Positions 1 to 9,900 of a DNA stretch of 32,706 nt are shown in pieces (position 1 is the first letter of the stretch; each line of letters opens with the position of its first letter). Both the position numbers and the translations under genes were made by a program. The stretch is from Candidatus Hydrogenedentota bacterium (GTDB lineage: Bacteria; Hydrogenedentota; Hydrogenedentia; Hydrogenedentales; SLHB01): positions 1 to 32,706 of the forward strand of contig JAIBAQ010000059.1 in NCBI GenBank assembly GCA_019695095.1, in the 5' to 3' direction. The notes beneath the pieces were generated by a model that saw only the letters and a program-made list of their open reading frames with translations, ran no database searches and was not told the DNA's origin.

Positions 1-2
1 CG

Positions 3-740
3 CTGCAGCTCTATACGATACGGGACCACATGGAAAAGGACATTCCAGGTTCGCTAAAGCGGGTCAAGGAGATTGGCTACGACCATGTTGAATTGGCGGG
101 TCTTGGGCCCTACACCGCCGAGGAATACAGCTATTTCCTCGCCGATGCAGGTCTCACGGCCATCAGCGCGCATATCGGATTCAAGGAATTGACCCAGGAC
201 ACGACCAAAGCCGCGGAGATTGCCGAATCGCTTGGGTTGTCCTTCGTGATCGTTCCTTGGCTCGGAGGCGACCTGTGTCCGGATGCCGAAGCATGGAAGG
301 CGAACATCGCGGCGATGAACGACGCGGGCTCGAAGTTGCGCGAAGTGGGCATTTCGCTTTGTTACCACAACCACGCGCACGAGTTTGAGCGCATCGATGA
401 CACGTATATCTTCGACTTGATCTTCGAGTTGACCGATCCGGAAAACCTGGCTGCCGAAATCGATTCGTACTGGGTCAAGTTTGGAGGCGTCGATCCCGTG
501 GCCACAATTAAGAAATACGCCGGACGCTGTCCGCTGCTGCATGTGAAGGACATGGAGCCGGAGGAACCGCATTCGTTCACGGAGATGGGCCGCGGCATGA
601 TGGATTGGAAAAGCATATTCGCGGCAGCACGTCAGGCGGATGTGCGGTGGTATATCGTGGAGCAGGACATCTGCAAGCGTGATTCGTTCGAGAGCGCCCG
701 TATCAGCGCAGAATTCATGCGAGGCATTGCGAACGGGTAA
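3..740 (+). CDS. Sugar phosphate isomerase/epimerase-like TIM-barrel protein (5' end outside window)
   Basis: The frame is open from base 3 and reads LQLYTIRDH before the first in-frame ATG at 30. QLYTIRD is the usual first strand of the xylose isomerase-like TIM-barrel (AP endonuclease 2) family, so the real start lies upstream of the window and the gene is 5'-truncated here. Numbering from the ATG at 30, an HNHAHEF segment (H113, H115, E118), an AAEID strand, an LLHVKDM strand and a YIVEQD strand near the C-terminus match the metal and substrate ligand positions of this family. The length is that of a nearly complete barrel. Members isomerise or epimerise sugars or act in inositol and sugar-acid catabolism; the substrate cannot be told from sequence. 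The next gene starts 21 bases after the stop, so the two are probably co-transcribed. Confidence 0.85.
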   Translation: MQLYTIRDHMEKDIPGSLKRVKEIGYDHVELAGLGPYTAEEYSYFLADAGLTAISAHIGFKELTQDTTKAAEIAESLGLSFVIVPWLGGDLCPDAEAWKANIAAMNDAGSKLREVGISLCYHNHAHEFERIDDTYIFDLIFELTDPENLAAEIDSYWVKFGGVDPVATIKKYAGRCPLLHVKDMEPEEPHSFTEMGRGMMDWKSIFAAARQADVRWYIVEQDICKRDSFESARISAEFMRGIANG

Positions 741-761
741 CAGCACTTGGGGGCTTGAAGC

Positions 762-3341
762 ATGGCGTCGATTCATGACGGTCCGCGATCGCCGCTTTTT
801 CGCGCAGTACCGCTGAAGGGAAATACGACATTCTCGCGCTTGAAGGAAGCCGGCGCTTCCAGGGCCATGTGCGAAGCGGCATCGCGCGCACCCACGGGGC
901 AATGCACATGCTGGGGCATTCCCTTTGAGGTGAAGAAACCTCTTTTCGCAAAGGAGGAGACTGTCTCGGTGCCGTTGGGTTGCTCGCGTGTGACGTGGTT
1001 AGTCTTCATGCACACCACGGACATCGAGGCCATCGACTGGAACGAACACGGTTTTCTGTCGCCAACGCGCGGAATAGGCCGTCTTGCGGAACCGGTCGCT
1101 GACTACGTGTTTGAGTACCGAGACGGGACGGAAATTCGACAGACTATTCTGCGGCGCCATCAGATTGGCATGTTTTCGCGCATTTGGGGAGAGAATTGCT
1201 TCAAGGCCGTCGCTTCCTCGAAGCCCTTCTCAATTCCTCCCGTGCACGAGCAGGTGATTCCTCCGCCTCCTGGAGCTACGGAGGGTTACTACGGAGGGAG
1301 TCAGACGCGGGTCCGGCAACCCGATATTCTGCCGTGGGTCAACTGGCTATGGGCGTGGGAGAATCCGTATCCGGAGAAGCGCATTGCTTCGTTGCGGATA
1401 GAACCCAAGGGGTGGGGCGTTCTGCTTTCGGGCGTTTCCGCGGGAAACGCAACGTCGCTGCCATTGCGCTGGGAGCCGCGGAAGAAAGCAATTCTGAACC
1501 TGCCGAAAGGTGTCCTCTTCGATCGCGCCTTGTCGGAGCACGGTCTGTATAAACAGATTCAGATCGATTTGGGGCAGATTATCTCGGCTGTGCCGAGGGC
1601 GATCTATCCCAACGATACGTGGAGCGAGTCGTACAACAATCAGCTTCCCGAGATATCGGATCGGGAAGTGTTAGTGGAGTACACCTGTCATCGAGACGCG
1701 AAGTTCCATGTTGCAGGAAGGATGATTGCGGTATCGGACCTTGAGAAGGGAACAAAGGCCGGACCGCTGACGCCGGTATCGCCGACGGCGCGGCGGGTAT
1801 CGTTTCGAGTCATCGACAAGACTTCCAAGCGGCCTGTCCCGGTCAAGCTGCACGTACACGGTGAGGCAGGCGAATACCTTGCGCCGCTTGACCGGCATCG
1901 ATTTATCAACTATGGATGGATTGAAGACTACGCGCCTGAATTCCTCCATCAGCAGAGACATGCCTGCACGTACATTTCGGGCGAGGCGACCCTTGATTTG
2001 CCGATAGGCAACGTCTTCATCGAAGTTAGCAAAGGCTTTGAAATTCGCCCCATTCGCCGTGTGCAGCGCATAACGCCGGCCACGGAGTCCATTACCATCG
2101 AAATAGAGAGAGTGCTTCCGTGGCGCGAGCGTGGCTGGGTGACCGCGGACACACATGTCCATTTTCTGTCGCCGCAGACGGCCATGCTCGAAGGCAGCGC
2201 CGAAGGTGTCAATGTCGTCAACCTGTTGGCAAGCCAATGGGGTGAGTTGATGACGAACGTGGGCGACTTCGACGGGAAAACGACTTTCGGTTCGAAGGAA
2301 GCTGGGGGCGACGGCGAATGGCTAGTGCGCGTGGGCACAGAGAATCGCCAACACGTGTTGGGGCACATTTCGTTGCTGGGATACCGAGGTAACCTCATTG
2401 CGCCGTTGTGCGTGGGTGGTCCCGATGAATCGGCACTGGGCGACCCTGTCGGGGTGTTGCTGTCGGAGTGGGCGAGGCAATGCAAGTCGCAAGGCGGATT
2501 GGTGGTCATGCCGCATTTTCCGAATCCGCGATGCGAGAATGCCGCCAATCTGATAAGCGGAGACGTGGACGCCGTTGAAATGACTTCGTGGGGGAATCTC
2601 TATGGAGGCATCGATCCGTACTCGTTGTCCGACTGGTATCGCTACCTGAACTGCGGCTACTTCCATGCGGCGGTTGGAGGCACCGACAAGATGACCGCTT
2701 CAACGGCCGTGGGTGCAATCCGCACGTACGCACATCTGGAGGAAGACCAGGCATTCACGTATGAAGCGTGGATGGAAGCGGTACGAAAAGGGCACACGTT
2801 CGTTACGTACGGACCGCTACTCGAGTTCTCGGTCGACGGCCATCGTTCCGGATCGTGGATATCGATGAAGAGCAGCGGGGGAACTGTCGAGGTCGAATGG
2901 CGCGCTGCGACGGTTACGGTTCCGATGACACGTGTCGAGTTGATTGTGAACGGCGAGATTCGCGAAAGCCAATCTGTTGGAGCGTGGGAAGCGGAGGGGC
3001 ATTGGTCAACTTCTATTGGAAAAAGCTCGTGGATAGCCGTGCTGGTTCGAGGCAAGTACGCCGACAAGCCAGAAGTGATAATCGCGCACACGTCGCCAGT
3101 CATGATACCCGTGGAAGGCTCCCCGTTCTTTGCGGCAGCCGACGCGCTGACAATCCTTGAGCAAATCGAAGGGGCCCTGGCCTATCTGGATACGCTGGGA
3201 ACGCGTTGTGAGGTGGAGCGGCATAAACGAATGTGGTTGACGCTTACTTCGGCTCACCGCCGTCTTCATAATGAACTTCACGCTCACGGACACTTCCACA
3301 CGCATACGCATCCGCACGATCATCCTGAGCATCGCGATTAG
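762..3341 (+). CDS. CehA/McbA-like (PHP-type) metallohydrolase with His-rich C-terminal tail
   Basis: An 859-residue protein starting at ATG 762, about eight bases after a GGGGGC stretch. The middle contains ADTHVHF (H465, H467), the HxH that opens a PHP-type metal site. Further on come VVMPHFPNP, an AVEMTSWGNLYGG strand and AVGGTDKM, then an FVTYGPLLEFSVDG segment; this order is typical of the CehA/McbA family of metal-dependent hydrolases. The first 450 residues carry no recognised motif and look like beta-rich accessory domains. The last 25 residues are extremely His-rich (HAHGHFHTHTHPHDH). No signal peptide is seen. The substrate is unknown: the family name comes from carbaryl hydrolase, but most members in environmental genomes are uncharacterised. 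It follows an isomerase-like gene, suggesting a catabolic pair, and precedes a metal efflux operon. Confidence 0.75.
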   Translation: MASIHDGPRSPLFRAVPLKGNTTFSRLKEAGASRAMCEAASRAPTGQCTCWGIPFEVKKPLFAKEETVSVPLGCSRVTWLVFMHTTDIEAIDWNEHGFLSPTRGIGRLAEPVADYVFEYRDGTEIRQTILRRHQIGMFSRIWGENCFKAVASSKPFSIPPVHEQVIPPPPGATEGYYGGSQTRVRQPDILPWVNWLWAWENPYPEKRIASLRIEPKGWGVLLSGVSAGNATSLPLRWEPRKKAILNLPKGVLFDRALSEHGLYKQIQIDLGQIISAVPRAIYPNDTWSESYNNQLPEISDREVLVEYTCHRDAKFHVAGRMIAVSDLEKGTKAGPLTPVSPTARRVSFRVIDKTSKRPVPVKLHVHGEAGEYLAPLDRHRFINYGWIEDYAPEFLHQQRHACTYISGEATLDLPIGNVFIEVSKGFEIRPIRRVQRITPATESITIEIERVLPWRERGWVTADTHVHFLSPQTAMLEGSAEGVNVVNLLASQWGELMTNVGDFDGKTTFGSKEAGGDGEWLVRVGTENRQHVLGHISLLGYRGNLIAPLCVGGPDESALGDPVGVLLSEWARQCKSQGGLVVMPHFPNPRCENAANLISGDVDAVEMTSWGNLYGGIDPYSLSDWYRYLNCGYFHAAVGGTDKMTASTAVGAIRTYAHLEEDQAFTYEAWMEAVRKGHTFVTYGPLLEFSVDGHRSGSWISMKSSGGTVEVEWRAATVTVPMTRVELIVNGEIRESQSVGAWEAEGHWSTSIGKSSWIAVLVRGKYADKPEVIIAHTSPVMIPVEGSPFFAAADALTILEQIEGALAYLDTLGTRCEVERHKRMWLTLTSAHRRLHNELHAHGHFHTHTHPHDHPEHRD

Positions 3342-3391
3342 CGAGGCCATGAGAGGGTGCAAACACGGTAAAAGGGAATCAGCGTTTTGCG

Positions 3392-3437
3392 GGGACAGTC
3401 ATACGGATTTGACTTTGTCCCGTGATCTTCACAATGA
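3392..3437 (+). promoter_or_regulatory. Dyad overlapping a possible promoter of the metal efflux operon
   Basis: GGGACA (3392-3397) and TGTCCC (3416-3421) form a perfect inverted repeat. Inside it GTCA (3398-3401) pairs with TGAC (3410-3413), leaving a two-base bulge. The 3' arm overlaps a TTGACT -35-like hexamer (3409-3414), and AATGAT (3433-3438) lies 18 bases further on as a weak -10. The first efflux gene starts at 3448. The position fits an operator for a metal-responsive regulator, but no regulator gene is in view. It could also act as an RNA hairpin. Confidence 0.4.
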
Positions 3438-3447
3438 TCTAGGCGCT

Positions 3448-3846
3448 ATGACCAAGGTTGTCCCATATCTAATCGTTCCGTGTCTCTTTGCGGCAATGAT
3501 GCTGCACAACGCAAAGGGTCTGTTCCTCTGCATCTGCGAGGATGGAAAGGTTGTGATAGAGACTTCGTGCGCGGGGTCACAGTGTTGTTTCGCGTCTTCG
3601 CATACGGACAGTGAAATGCACGCGGAGGAGACGTGTCAGAGTTGTGTTCAAGTCCCTCTCGCAAGCACCGGCATGCTGTCGAAGGCGCGACCTGTCTATT
3701 CACACACGGATACGGTCTTGGCCGCCAGCGTATTTCGTGAGCGGGATCTAAGTCCTGCATCCAATCCATGCGACGTCACTGGTCTATTGGATTTCGGGGA
3801 GCGACTTGCTCCCGATTCGCCTCGTACTACCATCCTTCGAATCTGA
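3448..3846 (+). CDS. Small Cys-rich exported protein, first gene of the metal efflux operon
   Basis: A 132-residue protein. An upstream in-frame ATG at 3271 would overlap the preceding gene, so the ATG at 3448 is preferred: it begins MTKVVPYLIVPCLFAAMM, a hydrophobic segment that looks like a signal peptide or signal anchor. Next come CIC (about residue 28), SCAGSQCC and then ETCQSCVQVPL, seven or more Cys along with His residues, a pattern suited to binding soft metal ions in the periplasm. The C-terminus is polar and ends in TTILRI. Comparable short Cys/His proteins often sit in front of CusCBA-like operons in Planctomycetes and Verrucomicrobia, as far as I recall; they have no assigned function. 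The next gene begins 65 bases later. The start codon has only a weak AGG in front. I infer a periplasmic metal-binding accessory. Confidence 0.7.
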   Translation: MTKVVPYLIVPCLFAAMMLHNAKGLFLCICEDGKVVIETSCAGSQCCFASSHTDSEMHAEETCQSCVQVPLASTGMLSKARPVYSHTDTVLAASVFRERDLSPASNPCDVTGLLDFGERLAPDSPRTTILRI

Positions 3847-3911
3847 TTTTTCCTGCCTTCCACTGATTCGTTCTGGCTTTGACGGAATCTGTCTGGAACA
3901 GGAGTCTTCCC

Positions 3912-5465
3912 ATGTGCCGAATCGTCCTATTCCTTTTGCCCGCGATGCTTGTGTTCGCGGAGAACGCTGCGCCCATCGATGCGCCCCAAGGTCCTTTGAC
4001 TTTGCGTGATGCTGTCGTCGCGGCGCTTGCCGGGAATCCACAGTTGGCCACGTTTTCGTATGACATTCGCGTGGGAGACGCGCGCATGCTGCAAGCCCGG
4101 TTGCGCCCCAATCCCGAATTGTCGCTCGAAGTTGAAGACATACGACTGGGCAGTGGCGCAAGGCGCGAATCCACGACACGCGCATTGGGTTTGCGCCCGA
4201 ATGCATGGCTCGATTCGTTGGGGCAATTGAGTGAAGGGGGATCATTTGCCGACGTACTGGCGTCGGGACTGTCGTCAGATGGTGTATCTGCCGAGTTCGA
4301 ACGCGAATCGCAGGCGGGAAGCGGTACATTCGGGAATGTTGAGATGACGCTCTCGCTATCGCAACTGATCGAACTTGGCGGTAAACGCGCCGCTCGTATC
4401 GCGGTCGCGAAGAGCGAACGCGCAATCGCCGAGTGGGACTATGAGGTCGCCCGGTTTGAGGTAGTCGGACAGGTCGTCTCGCGATTTGCGGAGACTCTGG
4501 CCGCGCAGGAGCATCTAAAGCAGGAGCGACAGGTTGTCGAGCTTGCCGAGGCACTGGCAGAAACGGTCGGCCGTTTAGCGGAGGCGGGAAGCGTTTCGCC
4601 CTTGGAAGGACGACGCGCGAGGGCAGAAGCGGAACGCGCGCGAATTGACCTAACACAACGCGAGCGCGAATTGCATCAGGCGCGCGTGCGATTGGCATCG
4701 ACGTGGGGTTCGACGCGGCCCCAGTTTGCGGAGGCCGTGGGGGACATTACGCAAATCGTCGACGTGCCGCCGCTGGACGATCTCCTGGCGCGGCGCGATC
4801 GTCATCCCATGCTGAAACGTTGGGCATCCGAATTGGAGCGTAGAGGTGCAGTCCTCTCGCTTGAGCGGACGAAGCGAGTTCCCGATCTGACATTGCGGCT
4901 GGGCTATCGTGCGACAGCCCTGAATGAAGGCAACGCGGAGAGCATTAGCTTGGGCACCGAGGGTGTCGTTTCCTCACGCACCAATTCGCGTGGAGATGAC
5001 TGGGAGCACTCGCTGGTGCTAGAGGCTTCGATACCATTGCCGGTTCGTGACCGGAACCAGGGGGCAATTCTCGAAGCGGAACTGCAAGAAGAAAAGCTTG
5101 GGGCTGAGCGCCGAGCTTGGGACCATGACCTGATTACCTCGGTGACCGAATCCTATTCCCAAGCACAGGCATCAGCAGAACGCACCGAGTCGCTGGCCGC
5201 GCGTGTATTGCCCGAACTCGAATCGACGTATGCGTTAACGCGCGAAGGATACGAACGAGGCAAGTTTGACTTTCTGGCCGTGCTCGATGCTCAGCGCGCT
5301 GTAGTCAACACCCGCATGGAATTGCTTGAATCCCGAATCGCTTTTCAACTTGCCGTTGCGGATATGGAACGTCTCCTGGGCGCGGGGATTCTTGCAGGCG
5401 TAGACGTTCACGAGCTGACTCACCGCGATACTCAGAATCAACGCAAGGATACGAATCATGAATAA
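3912..5465 (+). CDS. TolC/CusC-like outer membrane efflux channel
   Basis: A 517-residue outer membrane factor of the heavy-metal type. The frame is open from ATG 3879, but ATG 3912 has a GGAG seven bases upstream and yields a signal peptide (MCRIVLFLLPAMLVFA), so it is preferred. After the signal comes LTLRDAVVAALAGNPQL, the usual first helix of the family. Two long alpha-helical, Ala/Glu/Arg-rich repeats follow; the second ends with EGYERGKFDFLAVLDAQR, a hallmark of CzcC/CusC-type proteins. A Ser/Gly-rich insertion around residues 95-140 is longer than usual. The protein would trimerise in the outer membrane and extend into the periplasm to meet the adaptor and pump encoded next. Its stop overlaps the adaptor start by eight bases, so translation is probably coupled. 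Confidence 0.92.
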   Translation: MCRIVLFLLPAMLVFAENAAPIDAPQGPLTLRDAVVAALAGNPQLATFSYDIRVGDARMLQARLRPNPELSLEVEDIRLGSGARRESTTRALGLRPNAWLDSLGQLSEGGSFADVLASGLSSDGVSAEFERESQAGSGTFGNVEMTLSLSQLIELGGKRAARIAVAKSERAIAEWDYEVARFEVVGQVVSRFAETLAAQEHLKQERQVVELAEALAETVGRLAEAGSVSPLEGRRARAEAERARIDLTQRERELHQARVRLASTWGSTRPQFAEAVGDITQIVDVPPLDDLLARRDRHPMLKRWASELERRGAVLSLERTKRVPDLTLRLGYRATALNEGNAESISLGTEGVVSSRTNSRGDDWEHSLVLEASIPLPVRDRNQGAILEAELQEEKLGAERRAWDHDLITSVTESYSQAQASAERTESLAARVLPELESTYALTREGYERGKFDFLAVLDAQRAVVNTRMELLESRIAFQLAVADMERLLGAGILAGVDVHELTHRDTQNQRKDTNHE

Positions 5466-6927
5466 GCAGATGACTCGACTCGTCGTGGCGCAAGTCGCGA
5501 TTGTGGTCCTGGCTATATGCATGCCCGGTTGCGAAAAAGGATTTGCAACGGATCGCGCTTCGCACGACGCGGGGAAAGCAACCGCGACCGAGCCCGAAGC
5601 TCAGCGCGATCCCAATCGTCTGTGGTGCAAAGAGCACAACGTATACGAGGACGAATGCACGGTTTGTCATCCGGAGTTGAAACAAGACGCAGCCCGTGCA
5701 GGCAAGGATGAGCACCGGAGTGAGGCAGGAGATGCTCGCGAGCATGAGACCGGCGCATCGAATGGAGGTGTGCCGATGTGTGGGGAGCACCGGTTGCCCG
5801 AAGCCGAATGCGGCAATTGCAGACCGGACACGTTGTCCACGTTGAAGGTGGGACAAGGCCTCAAAGTACGGCTTCCATCGGACTCCTCCCTGAGTAAGGC
5901 CGGCGTGACATTGGGCCGTCCCACTTCCGAATCCGCGGACACGACGCGTAGTCTATTGGGGCACGTGTCCTTCAATCGCAACAAATCCGCGGCCGTCACG
6001 ACACTACTGTCCGGAGTGTTGGTCGACGTTTTCAAAGACGTTGGGGAACAGGTGCGAGAGGGCGAGATTGTTGCGACGGTGCGGTCGCCGGAGCTGGCGC
6101 AGGTTGCCGCCGAATACAAGAAGGCGTTGGCAGAAGCGCAACTTGCCAGCCAATCGTTGTCGCGCGAGAAGGACCTATTTGAGAAGCAGATATCTGCGCG
6201 CCAGGACTTGGAGGCGGCGCAGGCGGCATCGGCCGTATGTCAGAGCGCCGTGAATGAGGCGCGCCAGCATCTCTTGAATCTGGGTTTGGAGCAGTCCGAG
6301 ATTGATAAGGCTGTCAAGGGAGGCAAGGAGCATTCCTTGGCGCCGATTCGCGCTCCGTTTGATGCGACCGTCATTGATCGCAGCGCCGCGCGCGGAGCGG
6401 CGGTCGAACCCGGCACTCCCCTGTTGCAGATTGTCGACCTGTCCACGATGTGGTTGCAGCTCTCCGTTCCGGAGAGCGCGTTATCCACGATTGGGATCGG
6501 CTTGGACGTGCGAGCGCATTTCGATGCCTACCCTGAGTCCACATTCAGCGGCACGATCGATTGGATTGCCCCGATTGTCGATCCTCAGACTCGAATGGTC
6601 CAGGCGAGGGCCGTCTTGGCAAACCCGGATGGTCTCCTGAAGGACGGGCTCTTTGGCCGCGTAGAGATTGGAGACTCTCAACGACATGAAGGCATCACCG
6701 TGCCTTCGGGCGCCGTGCAAGAAGTCGACGGAATCCCTGTAGTCTTTCGCAGGCTCGAGGATGACTTGTTCGAGACCAGAAGAATCGATACACGTCCCGC
6801 AGCAGACGGGCGTGTCGTGGTACTTGCGGGCCTCGCTTCCGATGAAGAGATTGTGACTGAAGGCAGCTACATCGTGAAGTCTGAACTTCTCAAAGCGCGG
6901 CTTGGCGCTGGCTGCGCGGACCACTGA
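5458..6927 (+). CDS. CusB/CzcB-like periplasmic adaptor lipoprotein of the RND metal efflux system
   Basis: A 489-residue membrane-fusion protein. The N-terminus is a lipoprotein signal ending AICMPGC, with C25 the likely lipidated Cys. Residues about 55-125 carry two copies of a C-x-E-H-x(4)-E-x-x-C-x-x-C-x-P motif (WCKEHNVYEDECTVCHP and MCGEHRLPEAECGNCRP), likely metal-binding sites before the adaptor proper. Then come the barrel-sandwich hybrid (LLSGVLVDVFKDVGEQV, near residue 185), an alpha-hairpin, the second lipoyl half (IRAPFDATVIDRSAARG) and a beta-barrel domain (STMWLQLSVPE). It links the inner membrane pump to the TolC-like channel and may hand metal ions to the pump. It overlaps the channel gene by eight bases, and the pump starts 16 bases after its stop. 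Which metal is exported (Cu, Ag, Co, Zn or Cd) is not decided by sequence. Confidence 0.93.
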   Translation: MNKQMTRLVVAQVAIVVLAICMPGCEKGFATDRASHDAGKATATEPEAQRDPNRLWCKEHNVYEDECTVCHPELKQDAARAGKDEHRSEAGDAREHETGASNGGVPMCGEHRLPEAECGNCRPDTLSTLKVGQGLKVRLPSDSSLSKAGVTLGRPTSESADTTRSLLGHVSFNRNKSAAVTTLLSGVLVDVFKDVGEQVREGEIVATVRSPELAQVAAEYKKALAEAQLASQSLSREKDLFEKQISARQDLEAAQAASAVCQSAVNEARQHLLNLGLEQSEIDKAVKGGKEHSLAPIRAPFDATVIDRSAARGAAVEPGTPLLQIVDLSTMWLQLSVPESALSTIGIGLDVRAHFDAYPESTFSGTIDWIAPIVDPQTRMVQARAVLANPDGLLKDGLFGRVEIGDSQRHEGITVPSGAVQEVDGIPVVFRRLEDDLFETRRIDTRPAADGRVVVLAGLASDEEIVTEGSYIVKSELLKARLGAGCADH

Positions 6928-6943
6928 GGGGAGGACACCACGA

Positions 6944-9900
6944 ATGCTGGAAAGACTCGTTGCATTAGCCTTAGAGAATCGCATCTTCATCATCGTGGCG
7001 TTCCTGGGCGCCAGTGGCTTCGGGGCGTGGCGGGCGGCGGACCTTGAGATTGACGCCTTCCCTGACACGTCGTCGGTGCAGGTTCAAGTGAATACCACCG
7101 CGCCGTCGCTGAATGCGGCTGAGATTGAGCAGCAGATTGCGTTGCCGATCGAACTCGCGATCGCAGGATTGCCCGGGTTGGTGGAATCGCGGTCGGTGTC
7201 GAAATTCGGCTTTGGCCAGGTTGTCGCGGTGTTCAGTGACGACACGGATATCTACGCCGCGCGGCAGTTCATAACCGAGAGGCTGAACTCGATTGAGCTG
7301 GCTGAGGGAATCGACCGTCCCCAGCTTGGCCCCATATCCACGGGGTTGGGCGAAGTGCTCCACTATGTCGTCCGATCCAGCAACCCATCTCGGACGCTGT
7401 CGGAGATTCGCGAGCTGCACGATTGGGTGGTCAAACCGGAGTTGCTCAAAGTCCCCGGGGTTGCCGAGGTGAACAGTTGGGGAGGATTTGAGAAGCAGTT
7501 TCACGTCATCGCCAATCCCGAGGCGCTCGTGAAATATGGTCTCACGATGAGTGACATAGAAGATGCCCTGCGCCGCAACAATGAGAACGTGGGCGGGGGG
7601 CAGCTTGATCGCGCGGGCGAATCGCTTCTCGTGCATGGTCTTGGGCGAGTCTCATCCGTCGATGAGATCCAGTCCATTGTGATACGAGCGGTCGATGGAC
7701 AACCGCTTTTCCTTCGCGATGTCGCCGACGTGCGTCTCGATCATGAAATTCGGCGGGGAGCCGTGACATTTCAGGGACAGGGAGAGGCGCTGCTGGGTCT
7801 AGGTTTCATGTTGCTCGGCGAGAACAGCAACGAAGTCACGGGCGCATTGCGCGCGCGTCTGGCCGCCGCCGCGCAGGCATTGCCAGAGGACATCACCATT
7901 TCTGTTGTCTACGACCGCACAGAATTGGTATCGCAGGTCATCGGAACCGTTAAGCACAACTTGCTGCTTGGCGGCATCTTTGTCGTCGCCGTGTTGTTCC
8001 TCTTGCTGGGCAACATGCGGGCGGGACTTCTTGTTGCAGTGACGATTCCGATGGCGATGTTGTTCGCCGTTGTCGGCATGTACGAGATGTCGATCGCTGC
8101 AAGCCTGCTCAGTCTCGGCGCGATTGACTTCGGGATACTCGTCGACGGAAGTGTAGTCATGACTGAAGTGAATCTGCGCCGATTGCGCGAAGAGCAAGCC
8201 CGTTTGGGTCGAAAGCTGAGCTCCAAGGAACGCCTTGCGTGCATTGTCGCATCCAGCAAAGAGATCGTAAGGCCCATCGCGTTTGGCATGTTTATCATAC
8301 TTGTGGTGTTCGTTCCCGTCCTGACGCTGGAAGGTGCGGAAGGAAAGATGTTTCGTCCCATGGCGTGGACGTTCATCTTTGCCTTGATTGGTGCGCTGCT
8401 TATCGCGGTTCTTTTGTCACCGGTACTCTCGTACTACGGGTTGCCGTGGAATGCGCGTCCCGAACGGCACGGTCTCGCTCATCTCCTAACGCGGATCTAC
8501 GGGTTTGTCCTGCACGGCGCGATTCGAGCGCGCGCGCTGGTCATTGCCGCGACGATAGGCGCCATCGCCGGGACAGTCATGCTTGTTCCGAAGCTTGGCG
8601 CGGAGTTCACCCCGCGTCTCAGCGAAGGTTCCATTGTCGGAAATGTAGTCCGCCTTGCCGGAGTGTCAATTCCCACCTCCGTAGATTACAACACTCGTAT
8701 CGAGAAGCAGCTTCTGCAGGAATTCCCGGACGAAATCAAATATGTGTGGAGTCGAATCGGGGTCGCGGAAGTAGCCACAGACCCGATGGGTACGGAACTG
8801 ACCGACATCTTTCTCACGTTGCATCCGCGAGAGCAGTGGACAAAAGCGGCGAGCCAGTCGGAGTTGGTGGCGCAGATCCAAGAGACGCTGCGCGACTTGC
8901 CCGGCCAAACCATGGGATTCAGTCAGCCCATAGAAATGCGAATGAACGAGCTCTCTTCGGGATTGCGGTCGGACGTGGGAATCAAGGTCTTCGGCGATGA
9001 TTTCGATGAGCTTATTCGGATCGCGGAGAATATTCAGCGGGTCCTGCTGGATATCGAAGGTGTATCGGACATATCCATCGATCAGATTACGGGGCAGCCT
9101 ACGCTGCAAGTTAGGATTGACAGCGCACGCCTTGCGCGTTACGGCGTACCGCGCGAGGAGATTCTGGGATTCGTGGAGGCAATGGGCGGCATTGAGGTTG
9201 GAGTAATCCATGAGGGCCAGCGCGTGTTTCCGCTGGTAGTGCGTTTGCCGGATGCTCTCCGCACCGATATCGAGGCCCTGAAGAACGCGCCGTTGCCCAC
9301 TGAGTCGGGGGCGCAACTCACGCTGCAACAGGTGGCCGATGTAGTCATTACCGACAGCCCCGCAACGATCAACCGGGAATGGGGCCGGCGGCTAATCCGC
9401 GTTCAGACGAACGTGCGCGATAGGGATGTGGCCTCATTTGTCGCCGAGGCGCAACGGCGGATCGCTGATGAGGTTGTGTTGCCGCAAGGGTACATCATCG
9501 AGTGGGGCGGCCAGTTTGAGAATCTTCAACGTGCTCAGCTTCGTCTAGCCATCGTCGTTCCCTTGACTCTGCTGCTCGTCTTCTTGCTTCTGTACTTCAG
9601 CCTTGGGAGTCTGCGCGATGTTGTGATCATCTATACGGGGGTTCCCTTTGCGGCAATAGGCGGAATCCTCGCTCTCTCCGTGCGAGGGATTCCGTTTAGT
9701 GTCAGCGCGGCGGTGGGCTTTATTGCGTTGTCGGGAATCGCCGTGCTCAATGGCCAAATCATGGTCTCGGCGATACGCGGCTATCGCAAGCAAGGTCTTT
9801 CACTTCTCCACGCCGTACTTGAGGGCGGGAAACAACGTCTGCGTCCCGTTCTAGCGACCGCGATCACCGATGCCGCCGGTTTCATTCCCATGGCCATGTC

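Noticed and set aside
54-902. Long minus-strand open frame opposite the isomerase and metallohydrolase starts
   Set aside because: Shadow of the plus-strand genes, Arg/His/Cys-rich composition, no start signal.
3784-4698. Long minus-strand open frame opposite the TolC-like gene
   Set aside because: Arg/Pro/Ser-rich shadow; the opposite strand has clear family motifs.
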